DNA of 64,000 bases. It comes from Prinsepia uniflora (taxonomy: Eukaryota > Streptophyta > Magnoliopsida > Rosales > Rosaceae). The translations under genes and the position numbers were made by a program. The notes below the pieces were generated by a model. The model searched no databases, was not told the origin of the DNA, and saw only the letters and a list, made by a program, of their open reading frames with translations. The stretch spans positions 24,933,137 through 24,997,136 of the forward strand of contig CM064863.1 of NCBI GenBank assembly GCA_032719365.1. The letters are read 5' to 3'. Positions within the stretch are counted from its first letter, which is position 1, and every line of letters starts with the position of its first letter. This document shows, piece after piece, positions 1 to 10,598 of the stretch.

Positions 1-174
1 GTACTCAAAACTATGCTCTGTAAAACTCGCCTTCGGGATGTGTTATAATTTCTCCTCCGTCTGACTGTGTAGTTTGGCGGTTTATCGTGAGTTTACTTTG
101 GTTATGTTTCGGGTTGTCAGACGGGAGCAGGATTTACCTCGGGTTTCGGGGTGAAACCGGGGTGGGTCCTGACA
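1..174 (+). mobile_element. 3' end of a long LTR (J-like family), cut by the window edge
   Basis: The last 174 bases of a plus-strand LTR. The stretch closely resembles 58850-59006, the end of solo LTR J: the same GTCAGACGGGAGCAGG box is followed by GGGGTGGGTCCTGACA. It ends in CA at 174. No tRNA-Met-type primer-binding site follows, so this is a solo LTR or a 3' LTR rather than a 5' LTR. A stem base is visible between 55-65 and 116-127. Confidence 0.75.
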
Positions 175-1437
175 CCCTCCCTCCCCGCTGGGTCTGCCAC
201 TCGGGTTTTCAGACCCGGCTCCAAGATCCGACTAAATATCCTTCGATTTACGTCTGATTTTCATGAATTAATAGTGCATATTTATCTTTTTGATCCCGGA
301 AAAAGGATCTGTGGGCTCAAAACAAGATTATTATTCGATATTTCGGCGAATTTCCTTCCCCACTTCTTATGTGCCGTCAGTCTAAAATACCAAAATTTTG
401 GCGAAATTTTCACGACATTTACCTATATTTTCATCCATGGTGATATATAAATTATTAACAGATATTATGTGATATATAAATTATTAATTTTTTTTTATAC
501 ATAGCTTCATTTGGTAATATCGTATTGTTGATTATTTTAGTTAAATAAATTAATCTGTCTATCAGATAAAGTGACTATTTAGTACTTTACTTAATTAAAA
601 TATCGATTATATTATATTATAGGCTTATTAGGTTAAGTGCAGTATGAACTCGCACATTTGTCACACCTTGCACACTGAATTGGTTATTGGTTCACTTAAC
701 ACATTGAAATGGTTGGGTTGACACACTCAATTCCATTTTCGCTACACCCATTCCTTTTGGCCTGAAAGTGTCTATGTGACACTTATGTGGATTAATATAC
801 ATTAAACTGATAAAAGGGCAATTATGTAATTTTGTAATGATAGAATTTCAATAGTTTTCTTTTATCTCTTCTTCCTCTCCCATCTCTCCTTTTCCCTCGT
901 TAACTCAGTCGATTTCCACTTCAAAAGCTTCGATGAACCTGACGACGTTGACGATGCCAAAAGTCAAGAAAAAGAATCTAGCAAAAACATATAAACAAAC
1001 ACATGATGATAGAGTAGAGAGAGTGCCAGAACTCAATTACTCATCAAAATTCTTAAATATATATTCCACAATTAATCTTTCTATGTTCGAAGAAAAATTT
1101 TGTGGCTCCAAGGTATAGATCCTTATATTCATAGAGGATAGAGTCAAGAGGTTGTTGAAAGATACAATCAGTTATCTTGTTTCTTTATTTTGCAAAGTGG
1201 ACCACCGACAATGAATCAAATCCTTCATGCTCAGAATTTGACCCATATGGACCACCGCATCTACTAGCAGCAACTACTTTGTTTTCAGATCCTGTGCCCA
1301 AGTTGTCCTTCCTTTCAGATCTATTTGTCTTCAAAAATTTAACCTGACTGGACTTGAAGCAAAATGTTCTCTCTGATTCACTTTCTCTAAATTCTTTCTC
1401 TCCCTCCATCCAATACCCATCTCTCTCCTAGAACCCG
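175..1437. other. Intergenic, no gene recognised
   Basis: No coding sequence is supported. Bases 175-430 are mixed composition; 430-620 are strongly A/T-rich; 640-800 contain short repeated phrases of the type 'cacac..gaattgg'. The open frames at 151-450, 933-1118 and 1185-1409 (minus strand) show no family motif. A pyrimidine-rich stretch lies at 845-900 and another at 1375-1430. Confidence 0.5.
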
Positions 1438-1626
1438 CTCACTGGCATGGTCACCTTCACGGGTACAATTCCTAGCAGGGTATTTGCATTCCCACTTACT
1501 AACCTCCAACTGCAGAGAAACATATTTTTAGGTCGGGTCCAACCGAAGAACTAGGCTTCCATCTCGACCATTGATCTAAGCTACAACCGATTATTTGGGA
1601 AAATCTCGCCCTTACCTTCGGTAATG
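1438..1626 (+). pseudogene. Leucine-rich-repeat protein fragment
   Basis: One frame reads as two consecutive plant LRR-type units: a FTGTIPSRVFAFPLTNLQLQ stretch, then after an in-frame stop (about 1551) a TIDLSYNRLFGKISPLPS stretch. The IP.., L.L..N and DLSYN..G.I patterns are characteristic of extracellular plant LRRs (LRR proteins and receptor-like proteins). There is no signal peptide, transmembrane segment or kinase nearby, and the in-frame stop shows it is not functional. The fragment ends where LTR sequence begins (about 1635), so it looks like a gene piece broken at an LTR junction. Which LRR gene it derives from cannot be told. Confidence 0.6.
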
Positions 1627-1634
1627 AATATGTT

Positions 1635-2305
1635 TCCCCAGAGAGGTCTCTACGATATATTGCTCGCCTCCGAGATGCGTTGTGTCCCCCCTGAAGAGGT
1701 CACGATGCACTTCTTGTTGACGAGCAGTTGTGAGAGGCTCGGCTCAAGAGTGCTTATGTATGACATCAGTCGTTGATTTGTTCACGACAATATGAACCTC
1801 GGCCGTAGATTTGTTCAAGGCGATGTGCTCGGAAGTGGGCTGTCTTGGAGCTTATTTGCACGCGCTGCTCGGATGACATAGCTGATGATGATATGAGATG
1901 AGATTGGTGATGGATACGAGGATTTTTCATGTTTTCGATTATTGTTTAGTGTCCAGATGTTTTCATGTATTTTGGTTTTGAAAAGAAACATAACTTGTTT
2001 AAGAAAGCATTTGAGATGACATGTTTTCTGATGCATGCATACTTTAGAAAACGGAGGGTTAAATGATGATTTCAGAAATTGGTTTTCCAAACTGCTTATT
2101 TTTGTCCACTCACAGTTTTAATGGTTTTGATATCATTCAGGTTGATCGCAGATACGTGCTGTAGTAGAGACCAAGGCATCACATGAAGCTGCATATTCTG
2201 GAAACCCTGTTTGGGTCACGGTGTTATCCCTTGTCTAACACGTGGTGTTAGACGGGAGCATGTCATCCCACGATAATCCAGGGGGATTAGGGATGGGTCA
2301 TGTCA
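1635..2305 (+). mobile_element. 5'-truncated LTR fragment (N), E-like family
   Basis: The fragment matches the reverse complement of LTR E (33400-33700): both carry 'gctcgcctccgag', 'gaggtcacgatg' and repeated 'tgttcacga' blocks in the same order. It continues through an RY-type ATGCATGCAT (about 2030), GTCCACTCAC (2104-2113), a hairpin (2234-2252) and the canonical terminus GGGATGGGTCATGTCA ending at 2305. The left part of the LTR is missing. Its end lies about 1.66 kb upstream of the remorin start codon. Confidence 0.7.
2234..2252 (+). promoter_or_regulatory. Hairpin near the LTR 3' end (N copy)
   Basis: Arms TCTAACAC and GTGTTAGA with a 3-base loop. Copies in F (40145-40163) and L (61214-61232) have arms TCTGACAC and GTGTCAGA, so the G-C pair of those copies is A-T here. 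Located just upstream of the GGGAGCA box close to the LTR end. Confidence 0.6.
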
Positions 2306-3969
2306 ATCGCCGTCTTCAAAGTCACCGCCAGGTACAAGCATGGGTAAAGACACTGTCTTCGCCTTCAAAGTCGCCCAAATATTATGTGATATATTTATAG
2401 AATTTTGTGAATACATTTATCATAATTGGAACCATTCATTCTTTAAATCATCATCAAGAAACATATTCGTAAAAAATCAACCAAAATGAATCTTATTTAG
2501 TCATTAATATGAATTAAATAAATGAATTGTTCACCATGAAGATTTTAGTTCTTATTAAAACTATTGACTTATTATATATATATATATATGAATAGCTAAA
2601 TGATATTTAATTTGGTTATTTTTTTATATAAAGATGATCTTTTGCTGATGATTTAAAGAAGAAAAAGTTTTGATTATGTATTATACATAAAAAAAAAATT
2701 TGATAAATCGGAAGATTAATATGATAAGGAATTATTAGGGTAAGATGGACGTATTATTAAAAAAATATTCAATGTTATTATCGTTTTATAACTTTATTTT
2801 CTCAAAATGGCTTTGATAGTAGAGCTTTCATCTTCAACTTCATCATCCGGATAATTTCCATTAATTAATATCTCCATAAATTAATAAAATTCACTGGTCC
2901 CAAGGCTATTAACATATAGAGATTTAACTGTCAGGAGTGAGTGATGTGAAACTTTTCCGAATATTCTGTTTCGAGTGAGTGAACTGAAGGTGAATTGTAA
3001 TTTGTAACTATAGCAGCTTGCTCAGTTTTAATATGAAGTTCACAAATTCCCAAGTGAGTTGATTTTTTTAGGAGCAAACATTTACAGTTGCTGCCACGTG
3101 TAGGGGATTCATGTTTCAATCGTCCATTTCTTCAACTATTTTAATGGTGGAATGGATCTGAAGTTCTCAACTTCATTTGTAAATTCTGCAAGTCACAAAA
3201 TTCCATGTGGTTTGTTTCAGGTATATTATTCTGAGAGTCACAGGACAAGGTTTCTTCTGCAAAACCCGTCTGTCAATAGTTGTGTTGTGGTGTTGAATTT
3301 GAGTCTGTTGAATCTTTGTACAGCTAGGTCATCTGCAGTTGTTTTTGACCTTTGAGTTTGGGATGTTTTCATTTTCAGGTTAAATGGTGTTTAAATTAAA
3401 AAAAGAGGTTAGTTAGCAATTGTAGATAAATCCCAGATGGGTCCTGGGCCCCTCTCTGGAGTTTTTGAAGAATTAGATATTTCTGGGTTTTTGCTGGGTA
3501 CAGTTCATTTTTGTTTGTTGCAAACAATTTTGTCCACTCCATTTTAATTACTTATAAGCTAGGCCATATAAATTTTCCTGTTTAGGGGTTGGATAGGAAG
3601 TTTATTAGGTGTCTCATGTGCTCTTTCATGTTACTTATCTATGCTAAAGAAGTAAATCTATTTTATGGTTCTGTCAAGCTTCATACTCCATAGTTGTTTG
3701 TAGGTTTGTTTTGGTGGTTTTGTGTGCCAGATCTGTGTTAGTGTTAAGTTGGAGAGTTAAGGCAATGAAAATAAAAAGATAGGATCTTGAACAATATTGG
3801 ATTTGCTCACTATCTTTTCTGTGAAATGCCTGATTGAGAAGAAACAGAGAAAAAGAAAGAAAGAAGATGAAGATTGTTTTGAACACGGTTGAGTGGAAAT
3901 GAGTTCTGGTTTAGTGGTCGTATGGTTGTGTGTGTGGAAGAGATAGAAAAAATTTTGATTTAAGGAAGA
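2306..3969. other. Upstream region of the remorin gene
   Basis: No separate gene is supported. Bases 2380-2800 are very A/T-rich and include a (TA)n run at about 2572-2589. The stretch 2820-3969 has ordinary plant intergenic or 5'-leader composition and directly precedes the remorin start codon, so promoter and 5' untranslated sequence must lie here. No transcription start or leader intron can be fixed from sequence alone. Confidence 0.45.
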
Positions 3970-5527
3970 ATGAGATCCATTGAGGATAAGAAGTGTTATA
4001 ACCATGGAGCAACACAGGAGATTTCTGGCAGCAGTGCTGTAAATTTTGAGTTTCAGAAAGCAAATGGAGCTAGCCGAACCCCGCACCATCGAACAGCCTT
4101 AGGCAAACCAACGCCATCAAAATGGGATGATGCACAAAAATGGCTGGTGGGATTGTCAAGAGGAGCAGAAAAAACCCAATCCAAAACGAAACCCCGAAAC
4201 TCGAATGCAGATGACTTGAGACTCATAGCTCCGGTGCCTCAGAAGGAGCAGGACTACTCAAGTGGTGATGATGAGGAACAAGTTCATCATCAACAAGAAG
4301 ACGATGAAGAAAATGGGGTTTCTGGGTCTGCAAGGCCAAATCAATATGATGTGGAGACAAAGAAAGTGGACTGTGATGACTCAGTTTGGAGAAGCAACAA
4401 GCCTATGGAAAACTCAACAGCAGCAGCTTTGAGATCTATATGTTTGAGGGACATGGGGACAGAAATGACCCCTATTGCAAGCCAAGAGCCTTCAAGAACT
4501 GCCACCCCTATCCGGGCCACAACTCCTGCAGCACGCAGCCCTATATCTTCGGGTTCGTCCACTCCGGTAAGGCCATGTCAACATCAGGGGTATCAAACAT
4601 CCGCCACTGATGGCAGAAGTAGTCAAGAGGCAAATTCTTGTGGCAGAGGAAAAGGTGGAGCCAAAAGGTATGTAGAAGACTCAAATGCTTGCAAGAGTAT
4701 GCCTGACAACCATAACTCAGATCAAGCTGAGAAACCAAGTCCACTCGAAACCAGAGCCATGGCTTGGGATGAAGCAGAACGTGCCAAATATATGGCAAGG
4801 TGAGTGAGTTACTGATTTTTCTGGCTAATTGTATACATGTAGCACTTCGGTATTTTTCACTCAAATGTTAGGATTTATTGGAGCAGCTGGAAACATATTA
4901 AATTTGTATTGGATTTGTAGGTACAAGCGTGAAGAGGTCAGAATACAAGCCTGGGAAAATCATGAGAAAAGAAAAGCTGAGATGGAAATGAGAAAAATGG
5001 AGGTACTGATTCTGTTGTGAGAATTGATCACTATCTTTGCAAGGACTAGAAAATTGTAGATCTAATTCAGTGTCATGGGTTTTTACACTGGTCAAGTTAA
5101 TGTCTAGTTATTGTTGTTGCAGTTTATTAAGAGTAGGACCAATTGAGTAGGACACAACATTGGCATTTCGGTTTATATTATACTGCAAAATGCAAATGAA
5201 GGCCTTCCTAGTCCCACAACAATATCTTTTAAGTCTGTTCCAATAAGCAAAAGAAGTTAGCTCTGATATATAAAATGGTCCTGCAGCTTGCTGAGTGCTA
5301 ATTTGATGTGGTGATAGGTCAAAGCTGAGAGAATGAAAGCACGAAGTCAAGAAAAGCTAACGAATAAACAGGCGGCAACAAGAAGAATAGCTGAAGAAAA
5401 GAGGGCAAATGCAGAGGCAAAACTGAATGAAAAAGCTTTGAGGACTTCAGAAAAGGCAGATTACATAAGGAGAACTGGTCATTTGCCCTCCTCTTTCTCT
5501 TTCAAGCTGCCTTCTCTTTGCTGGTAG
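3970..5527 (+). CDS. Remorin family protein, long N-terminal (group 6-like) type
   Basis: Three exons: 3970-4799, 4921-5002 and 5318-5527, which join in frame (1122 nt, about 373 residues plus TAG). Introns are 4800-4920 (GTGAGT...TTGTAG) and 5003-5317 (GTACTG...GATAG). Remorins are plant-specific plasma-membrane nanodomain and plasmodesma-associated proteins that scaffold signalling and microbe responses. The C-terminal remorin domain spans about residues 263-368: the AWDEAERAKYMAR block, a charged coiled-coil-like helix (KREEVRIQAWENHEKRKAE, then EEKRANAEAKLNEKA) and the terminal DYIRRTGHLP...LPSLCW. Cys372 fits a lipid-anchoring tail. The N-terminal half is disordered. It has a SKWDDAQKWL motif (50-59), an acidic run (97-115) and a Ser/Thr/Pro-rich block from RDMGTEMTPIASQEPSRTAT (160-179), both typical of long remorins. 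The ATG at 3970 is favoured because MRSIEDK begins the conserved N-terminus. No frameshift or stop is seen, so the gene looks intact. The subgroup is inferred. Confidence 0.93.
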
Positions 5528-6479
5528 CACCAACATCATCAACATGCATGTCTTCTATAGTTACAATCTACCATTAATTATCTCCTTTTTTTGATATTTT
5601 TTCTTTTTCCTTGCCTCTTGTTGAATCTGTAATTGAAGTCTGTCGATACAATTGTGGAGTTTTTTTTCCTCTTTATTTTTTGTTGAATATCAAAATTCTT
5701 TTCTTCTCCAACCTCAAAAAACCTGCTTCCCTCACGACCAATTTTTTCACCCATTTTAATATCCATCCATTTATACCCACAACTCCACGAATGTTAATCA
5801 AAATATTGATAATTGTTATATTAAACACATATATATAAATAAAAATAAATTTATGTTCAAAATGAATTATAAAATAAATGCAAAGTAAGAGATACTTTAT
5901 AAGTTATCGAGTTTAGAACTTGATTCTATTTCTTTAAGATGAAATTGTCTCCTCACAAGTGCCAAAAGATTTTTGTTTGGCAAACGTCTCATACGATACA
6001 TCGAACAACTTCTTGTGGAAGCAGCACTTTAATTCCCAAAAATAGTGAACTCAAATTGTGTTTGAAACTCTCTATTGAAATGTTCTAAAACTATATGTTT
6101 TCTAAAACTAATATTCAATATCCACAAAATGTATTGAATAATTGAATGTCTATTTTTTTTTATTGATGAAAACATTGTGAGCATCTCTATTTATAAATGT
6201 ATTAATATCTCTTCATAAAAGACACATCTCTTAATAAAAGATACATCTATTCAATAAAGTACACATCTCTTAAGTAAGAGACATTAGATGTATAATCCAT
6301 GACACCTTTCCATAATTTGAGCTGTGCCTTTATCTCGACTCTTCCCGAATCCTAGTCCAATATTTAATTTCTCTCGTCCCTTGCATACCCTAATTCAATA
6401 TTCCAGGTTTTTTTCTAGTCCTAGTCCAATATCAAAATGATATAGAGAATCTATACTCAAGCTCTTAAGATACTCAAAG
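5528..6479. other. Remorin 3' flank and intergenic
   Basis: No gene is supported. The 3' untranslated region of the remorin gene must begin here; an AATAAA lies at about 5838 but is not strong evidence for the poly(A) site. A degenerate short repeat of the type 'acatctcttaataaaagata' recurs three to four times between about 6190 and 6290. The rest is A/T-rich without recognisable structure. Confidence 0.45.
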
Positions 6480-7542
6480 ATTTATACGTGTTTAGATTAG
6501 GAGCATTGTTACTTTAAACACAAAAAACTACCCATAATCGATGACTGATTGACCCGAAATCTACGCCAAAATATCCGAAACATCGAAAACATGAGAACAT
6601 GTGTAGCCATGTGTCGGGGAGCCTTCCTACGTGCTGCCACGTGCCTTGCATGCGCCAGCTGCTACGTGGCTGTGATGCATCATGCCATGTCGTGCCACAT
6701 CATCACTGGACGTAAACTAGGTCCCGGAGATGGTGATCGGTGTCGCCATCCACCGATGCCGCTACCGTCGCTGTCGCCACCGGAAAAGTCCATAACTAGC
6801 TGAAATTTCAAAACTTCAAAACTTTTTCATTCTTAACAAAATCGAGCATTCTAATAGTTAAAATTCAACTAATCAATCCCATGAATTCAATTATGTGTTT
6901 AGGATTGGAAAATATCACCTAAATTGGCTGGAAATCGAGCTTGAAGTTTCGGCCAGACTTTAAGTCTTTGTTCCTCATTCCACCGATATCCTCCCAACAT
7001 CATCGTCATGTACCTGTACTCGTATAGCGAAGGGGAGTCAGTCTACAATCTCTATTTGTTCCATACATTCCCCAACAGAATCATCCTTCTAGGTTTTTAT
7101 GTTTGTTTCCACAGAGGAGTATCCCTTTTTATCATTTTTTTCCCTTTCCTTTCGTCCACTTTTTTATATCCTTTCCAAAATGCGATATATTGCAACAAAG
7201 TTTCAATTCGATAAAAATCACCGTCAAGGGTGACACATGTCACTCCCTCACTTTGAAACCAACAAAAATGATGACTCATCACTTCAACACAAAATGAACA
7301 AAGTGTCATTACTTTGTTACATACATGAATGTAGAATTTTAGACCCCTACTTTTTTCGTACGACTTCCAATTTTTGGCAACTGTCTATCCATGAATCGTG
7401 AGTTCAAGACTCATGCAATGATCTAATCTAAATTTTCGAGAAACTTACTGAGTTTCAATTGACATTTTGACCTTTAATATAGATAAGGGTAAACTCGTCC
7501 ATTTCTCCGAAATTGCCATCATTTTTTGGACAGATTGTTACA
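6480..7542 (-). mobile_element. Degenerate minus-strand LTR remnant (O)
   Basis: The right half (about 7210-7542) parallels LTR fragment M (28975-29285). Both have the 'ctgtctatccatgaatcgtgag' or equivalent block, the 'gagttcaagactca' block and a terminal 'ggacagattgttaca', which corresponds to the usual GGACGGGTCGTTACA minus-strand terminus. The left edge is uncertain and the start is not recognisable. This is an old, heavily mutated copy. The cysteine-rich open frame at 6549-6803 falls inside it and is not treated as a gene. Confidence 0.5.
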
Positions 7543-7680
7543 TATATTATAATCTAAATATTAATTTTATACATATTAATATGTATCTAGAAAATCATGC
7601 ATCACTACGTATGGTTAAACCTTAATTTCAAAGGTCATGTCTTAAATCGAATGATATAACGGCCCAATAAAATTTATTTT

Positions 7681-8028
7681 TAATTCCCATTCACATTATT
7701 AGAAATTAACTATTTAATTTCTAACAATTCCCCACATGAATGGTAATTAGCAAGATAATTCAAATGTAAAATAACGCATATGCTTGAAAGAGTTGAATCG
7801 AAAAGGTACCACATCGAGATAAATAGCTTTTGGCCTTGAACATTTCGTAGTGAAATAAGATCAGATTTACTAGCTAATCAGTGAATCTAATGTCTTGAAC
7901 CGACCATCCGTTTATATCAACCAAGACAATCTTATTCGTATAATACCCTTTTTAATTTCGCAATATTCAGTAACATTAACTTTTAATTTCCATTCACATT
8001 AATGGAAATTAACTATTTAATTTTCTAT
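7681..8028. repeat. Pair of about 45-bp direct repeats
   Basis: Bases 7681-7725 and 7983-8028 are near-identical, built around 'cccattcacatta..agaaattaactatttaatt'. The spacing is about 300 bp. Each copy contains a partly palindromic A/T-rich core. They could be the edges of a small unidentified mobile element, but no target duplication was found. Confidence 0.5.
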
Positions 8029-8112
8029 CAAGAAATACAATAAGTACTAATTTGAGGTGTCAAAAGTGGATCTACATAGCAACCCATATAGTCGATAATA
8101 ATAAGTAGAAAT

Positions 8113-9868
8113 TATTACGACCCAGACCGGAAATTAAGCTTAATTTGGGATTTTTTGTGGAAAATGATGATTTCCCCTTCACTTTCAGAGGAGTTCGTTA
8201 CTCAATTTTTTCTTGGAGGCACTATTGGATTTTTTCTTGGATAGTTTTTTAGGTCTCAAACTCATGAGTTTATAGACAAATGACACGCGAAAATTAGAGT
8301 CTAGATATGAAAGTCTCGAGTCTGAAATAATAAGGGCATAACCGTAATTTTGAAAAAGTCCAAAATATAAATAGGACTCCACACTCTCTCACGTTAGAGG
8401 GATTGGCCAGATATTCTCTTTCTTTCTTTCTTTATTTCTTTTTTTTTTCTCTCTCACTCTCTCTCTCTTTCTCCTCCATGCGATCACTACATCTGCCCTT
8501 CATGGTCGACTCATTTCAAGGTCAAATTGATGGAATATGAGATCAGCGTTTTGCTATTCTTGATGATGTGAGTGGATTGGTGGCGGTTTTAATATGGGAG
8601 AGTGGCCTAAGGTGGCAGATCGACGAAGAGAAGTTGGCTAAAATTTTACAACTAGTTTCGGCTAAAACAGCTACGTTCTCTCAAATCTGAGCTTAGATTT
8701 GGATTCCTCATGAAGAGTAGATGAATCTACGTGGGTAGACCAAAATGGTTGAGAAAATAGAAAATTAGGAAGGTTTGAAGTTTAGGCCAAAATGGAGTTT
8801 TCTAGTGAACTAGACAGCGACACGAGTGGCAATGCACGACGACACCCGGCGTCTTTTTGGGCCAAAGTTCCAATGACGGAATATTCCTCTAGCGACAGAA
8901 TATTCCTCCACTGACGAAATATCCTACTCAGGTTGACGAAATATTATGTTATGAAGGAATATTCCTCCAACGCGTGGTGACGTATGGGGCCTTCCCAAAC
9001 CCAAAGACGATGACCGTTCTTAAGTTTTTGACAATACAAATCTAACGGTGCCAGTTTAAGGCCAATTGGACATCATTTAAGGGTATTTATAGGTGTCCAA
9101 AGTGACGATGTCTAAGTTTAGGGCACATGTGAACTACGGGTTAAAGGGAGATCAGATTAGGGCTCGAAGGAGCCGAGAGAGCAAGAACATTGGCATATGG
9201 CTCGTGAAGAGTCGGAAGAGCTGGGGGACCAAATTAGGGCTTGGAAAGAGCTGAGGGAGTCGTGAAATTGGGTTAATGGTTTGGGATATCAGATTGGGGC
9301 TCTAGACGAGTCAGAATACCGGGTTGGGACTCTAGATGAGTCAGGATGCCAGATTGGGACTCTAGACGAGTCGGGATACTAGATTGGGACTCTAGTTGAG
9401 TCAGGATACTGAATTGGGACTCTAGACGAGTTGGGACACCAGATTGGGACTCTAGATGAGTTGGGATACCCAATTGGAACTCTAGACAAGTTGTAATACC
9501 AGATTGGCACTCAAGACAGGTTAGGATATCGACTAAGGACTCGGGAAGAGTCAGGAATGTTGATGGGTTACCTAGTATCATGGATGACAATCGAGGGTGT
9601 TTCCAGCTGATCTAAGATAATGATTACACCATGGATTATGATCGAGGTCGAGGTTATTAAACTGGTTTTACCTCGCCCCCGAGTTCAGTGGGTTGATGTG
9701 GGTGATGACCTCTGGAGGGCGAAACTTTTTGGGTTATGAATCCCTTATCTGACGAGTTCTCGTACTATAATATAAGGTTAAAAGGGTAATTTTAGAACTT
9801 GAGTTAGTTGTCAGAAGGGAGCAGAACTTGACACGTTTATCAAAGTAATTTCGGGACAAGTGCTATCA
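8113..9868 (+). mobile_element. 5' LTR of element B
   Basis: The start is eroded (TATTACGACCCAGACC for TGTAACGACCC), and the LTR ends in CTATCA at 9868, directly before a tRNA-Met-type primer-binding site. The sequence aligns with the 3' copy at 18029-18488 plus 26999-27926 plus 29291-29767: shared start, the 'ttgtggaaaatga' block, a pyrimidine tract (8415-8474 here), 'ggtcgactcatttc', and the 30-bp minisatellite. No target-site duplication can be checked because the right end of B is not seen in the window. The many differences between the two LTRs make this one of the oldest insertions here. Confidence 0.8.
9283..9545 (+). repeat. 30-bp minisatellite in LTR B
   Basis: About eight to nine tandem units of 30 bp, with core 'gactctagacgagtcgggat' followed by a variable 'accagattgg'-type tail. 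The same array is in the 3' LTR at 29320-29660, with more and more variable units. Because 30 is a multiple of three, an antisense open frame of repeating LESQSGIPTR-like peptides stays open, but there is no reason to think it is translated. Confidence 0.85.
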
Positions 9869-9871
9869 AAT

Positions 9872-9884
9872 TGGTATTAGAGCA
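9872..9884 (+). other. Primer-binding site of element B
   Basis: TGGTATTAGAGCA lies three bases after the LTR end. It differs by one base from the canonical TGGTATCAGAGC site, which is complementary to the 3' end of initiator tRNA-Met. It fixes 8113-9868 as the 5' LTR and the element as plus-strand. Confidence 0.8.
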
Positions 9885-10598
9885 AACTGGGTAACGTTGT
9901 TCTGGGAATTTCAATGGAAGGTACATCTCGGGTTATGACTATTGGACATATGTTGACTGGAGTTTGTTTTATAAAGGATTATGTGTGCTTAAAAATAATC
10001 TAATTGTTTTATTACTATTTGTGAATTGTAGTGATTTTGAAAAAATATTTATGGATGATTATTTTTATGTGATGAATTTCAGGATTTAGAATAATTTTTC
10101 AAGTAAACGATTTCATGTACACAATTTTTAGGCTCGTGTTGAAACATTTTGACTTGGTTTTTGGAGCCAAGGTTTATTTTAAAAGCAAAATTTTGGATTT
10201 ATTCCATGAACTATTTTCCAATGTTGACCATCCTTGAGGGTTATTGTGATTTTCCCTAGTTGGCAGCACAGAGTGTGTCTCTGCCAGCTCATAGGGGCAG
10301 TATTTTCTAGTTTTGACATCACAAAATGTGTATCCACCAGCTCCTAGGGATATTTTTCTAGACTAGCATCATAGAGTGTGTCTCTACCAGCTTCTATAGG
10401 GCAGTATTTTTTCAGACTAGGATCACGAAGTGTGTCTCCGCCAGCTCCTGGGGGCAGTATTTTCCCAGACTCCTATTATGGAGGGTGTCTTGACCAGCTC
10501 CTAAAGTATCAAAGTTTTCCCAAGAAACCGAAGCTCGGGATTTTCTCCAAACAACTGATGCTCGAGGAGTCGAAGATTGTTCTGGAGTTCATTTATGA
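9885..10598 (+). mobile_element. Internal region of element B, left part
   Basis: Non-coding: no gag, protease, RT, RNase H or integrase motif is seen. The left half is A/T-rich; the right half holds a tandem repeat (separate entry). The region continues on the far side of block C at 17450. With both parts only about 1.3 kb, element B has lost or never carried gag-pol. Confidence 0.6.
10259..10510 (+). repeat. About 55-60-bp tandem repeat, four to five copies
   Basis: Each unit follows the pattern 'cacagagtgtgtctctgcca' - 'gctcctaggggcagtatttt' - 'ctagact', with substitutions and small indels. It is confined to the internal region of element B. No function is apparent. Confidence 0.75.

Noticed and set aside
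3674..4089. Minus-strand frames overlapping the remorin start
   Set aside because: Low-complexity Phe/Leu/Ser or Thr/Asn-rich readings opposite a well-supported gene.
6549..6803. Cysteine-rich 84-codon frame, considered as a small secreted peptide
   Set aside because: No signal peptide at the start, and it lies in a degenerate LTR remnant whose GC-rich stretch resembles that of other LTRs.
9273..9590. Minus-strand 105-codon frame with ten-residue repeats
   Set aside because: Produced by the 30-bp minisatellite; no start context, promoter or family match, and it lies antisense in an LTR.
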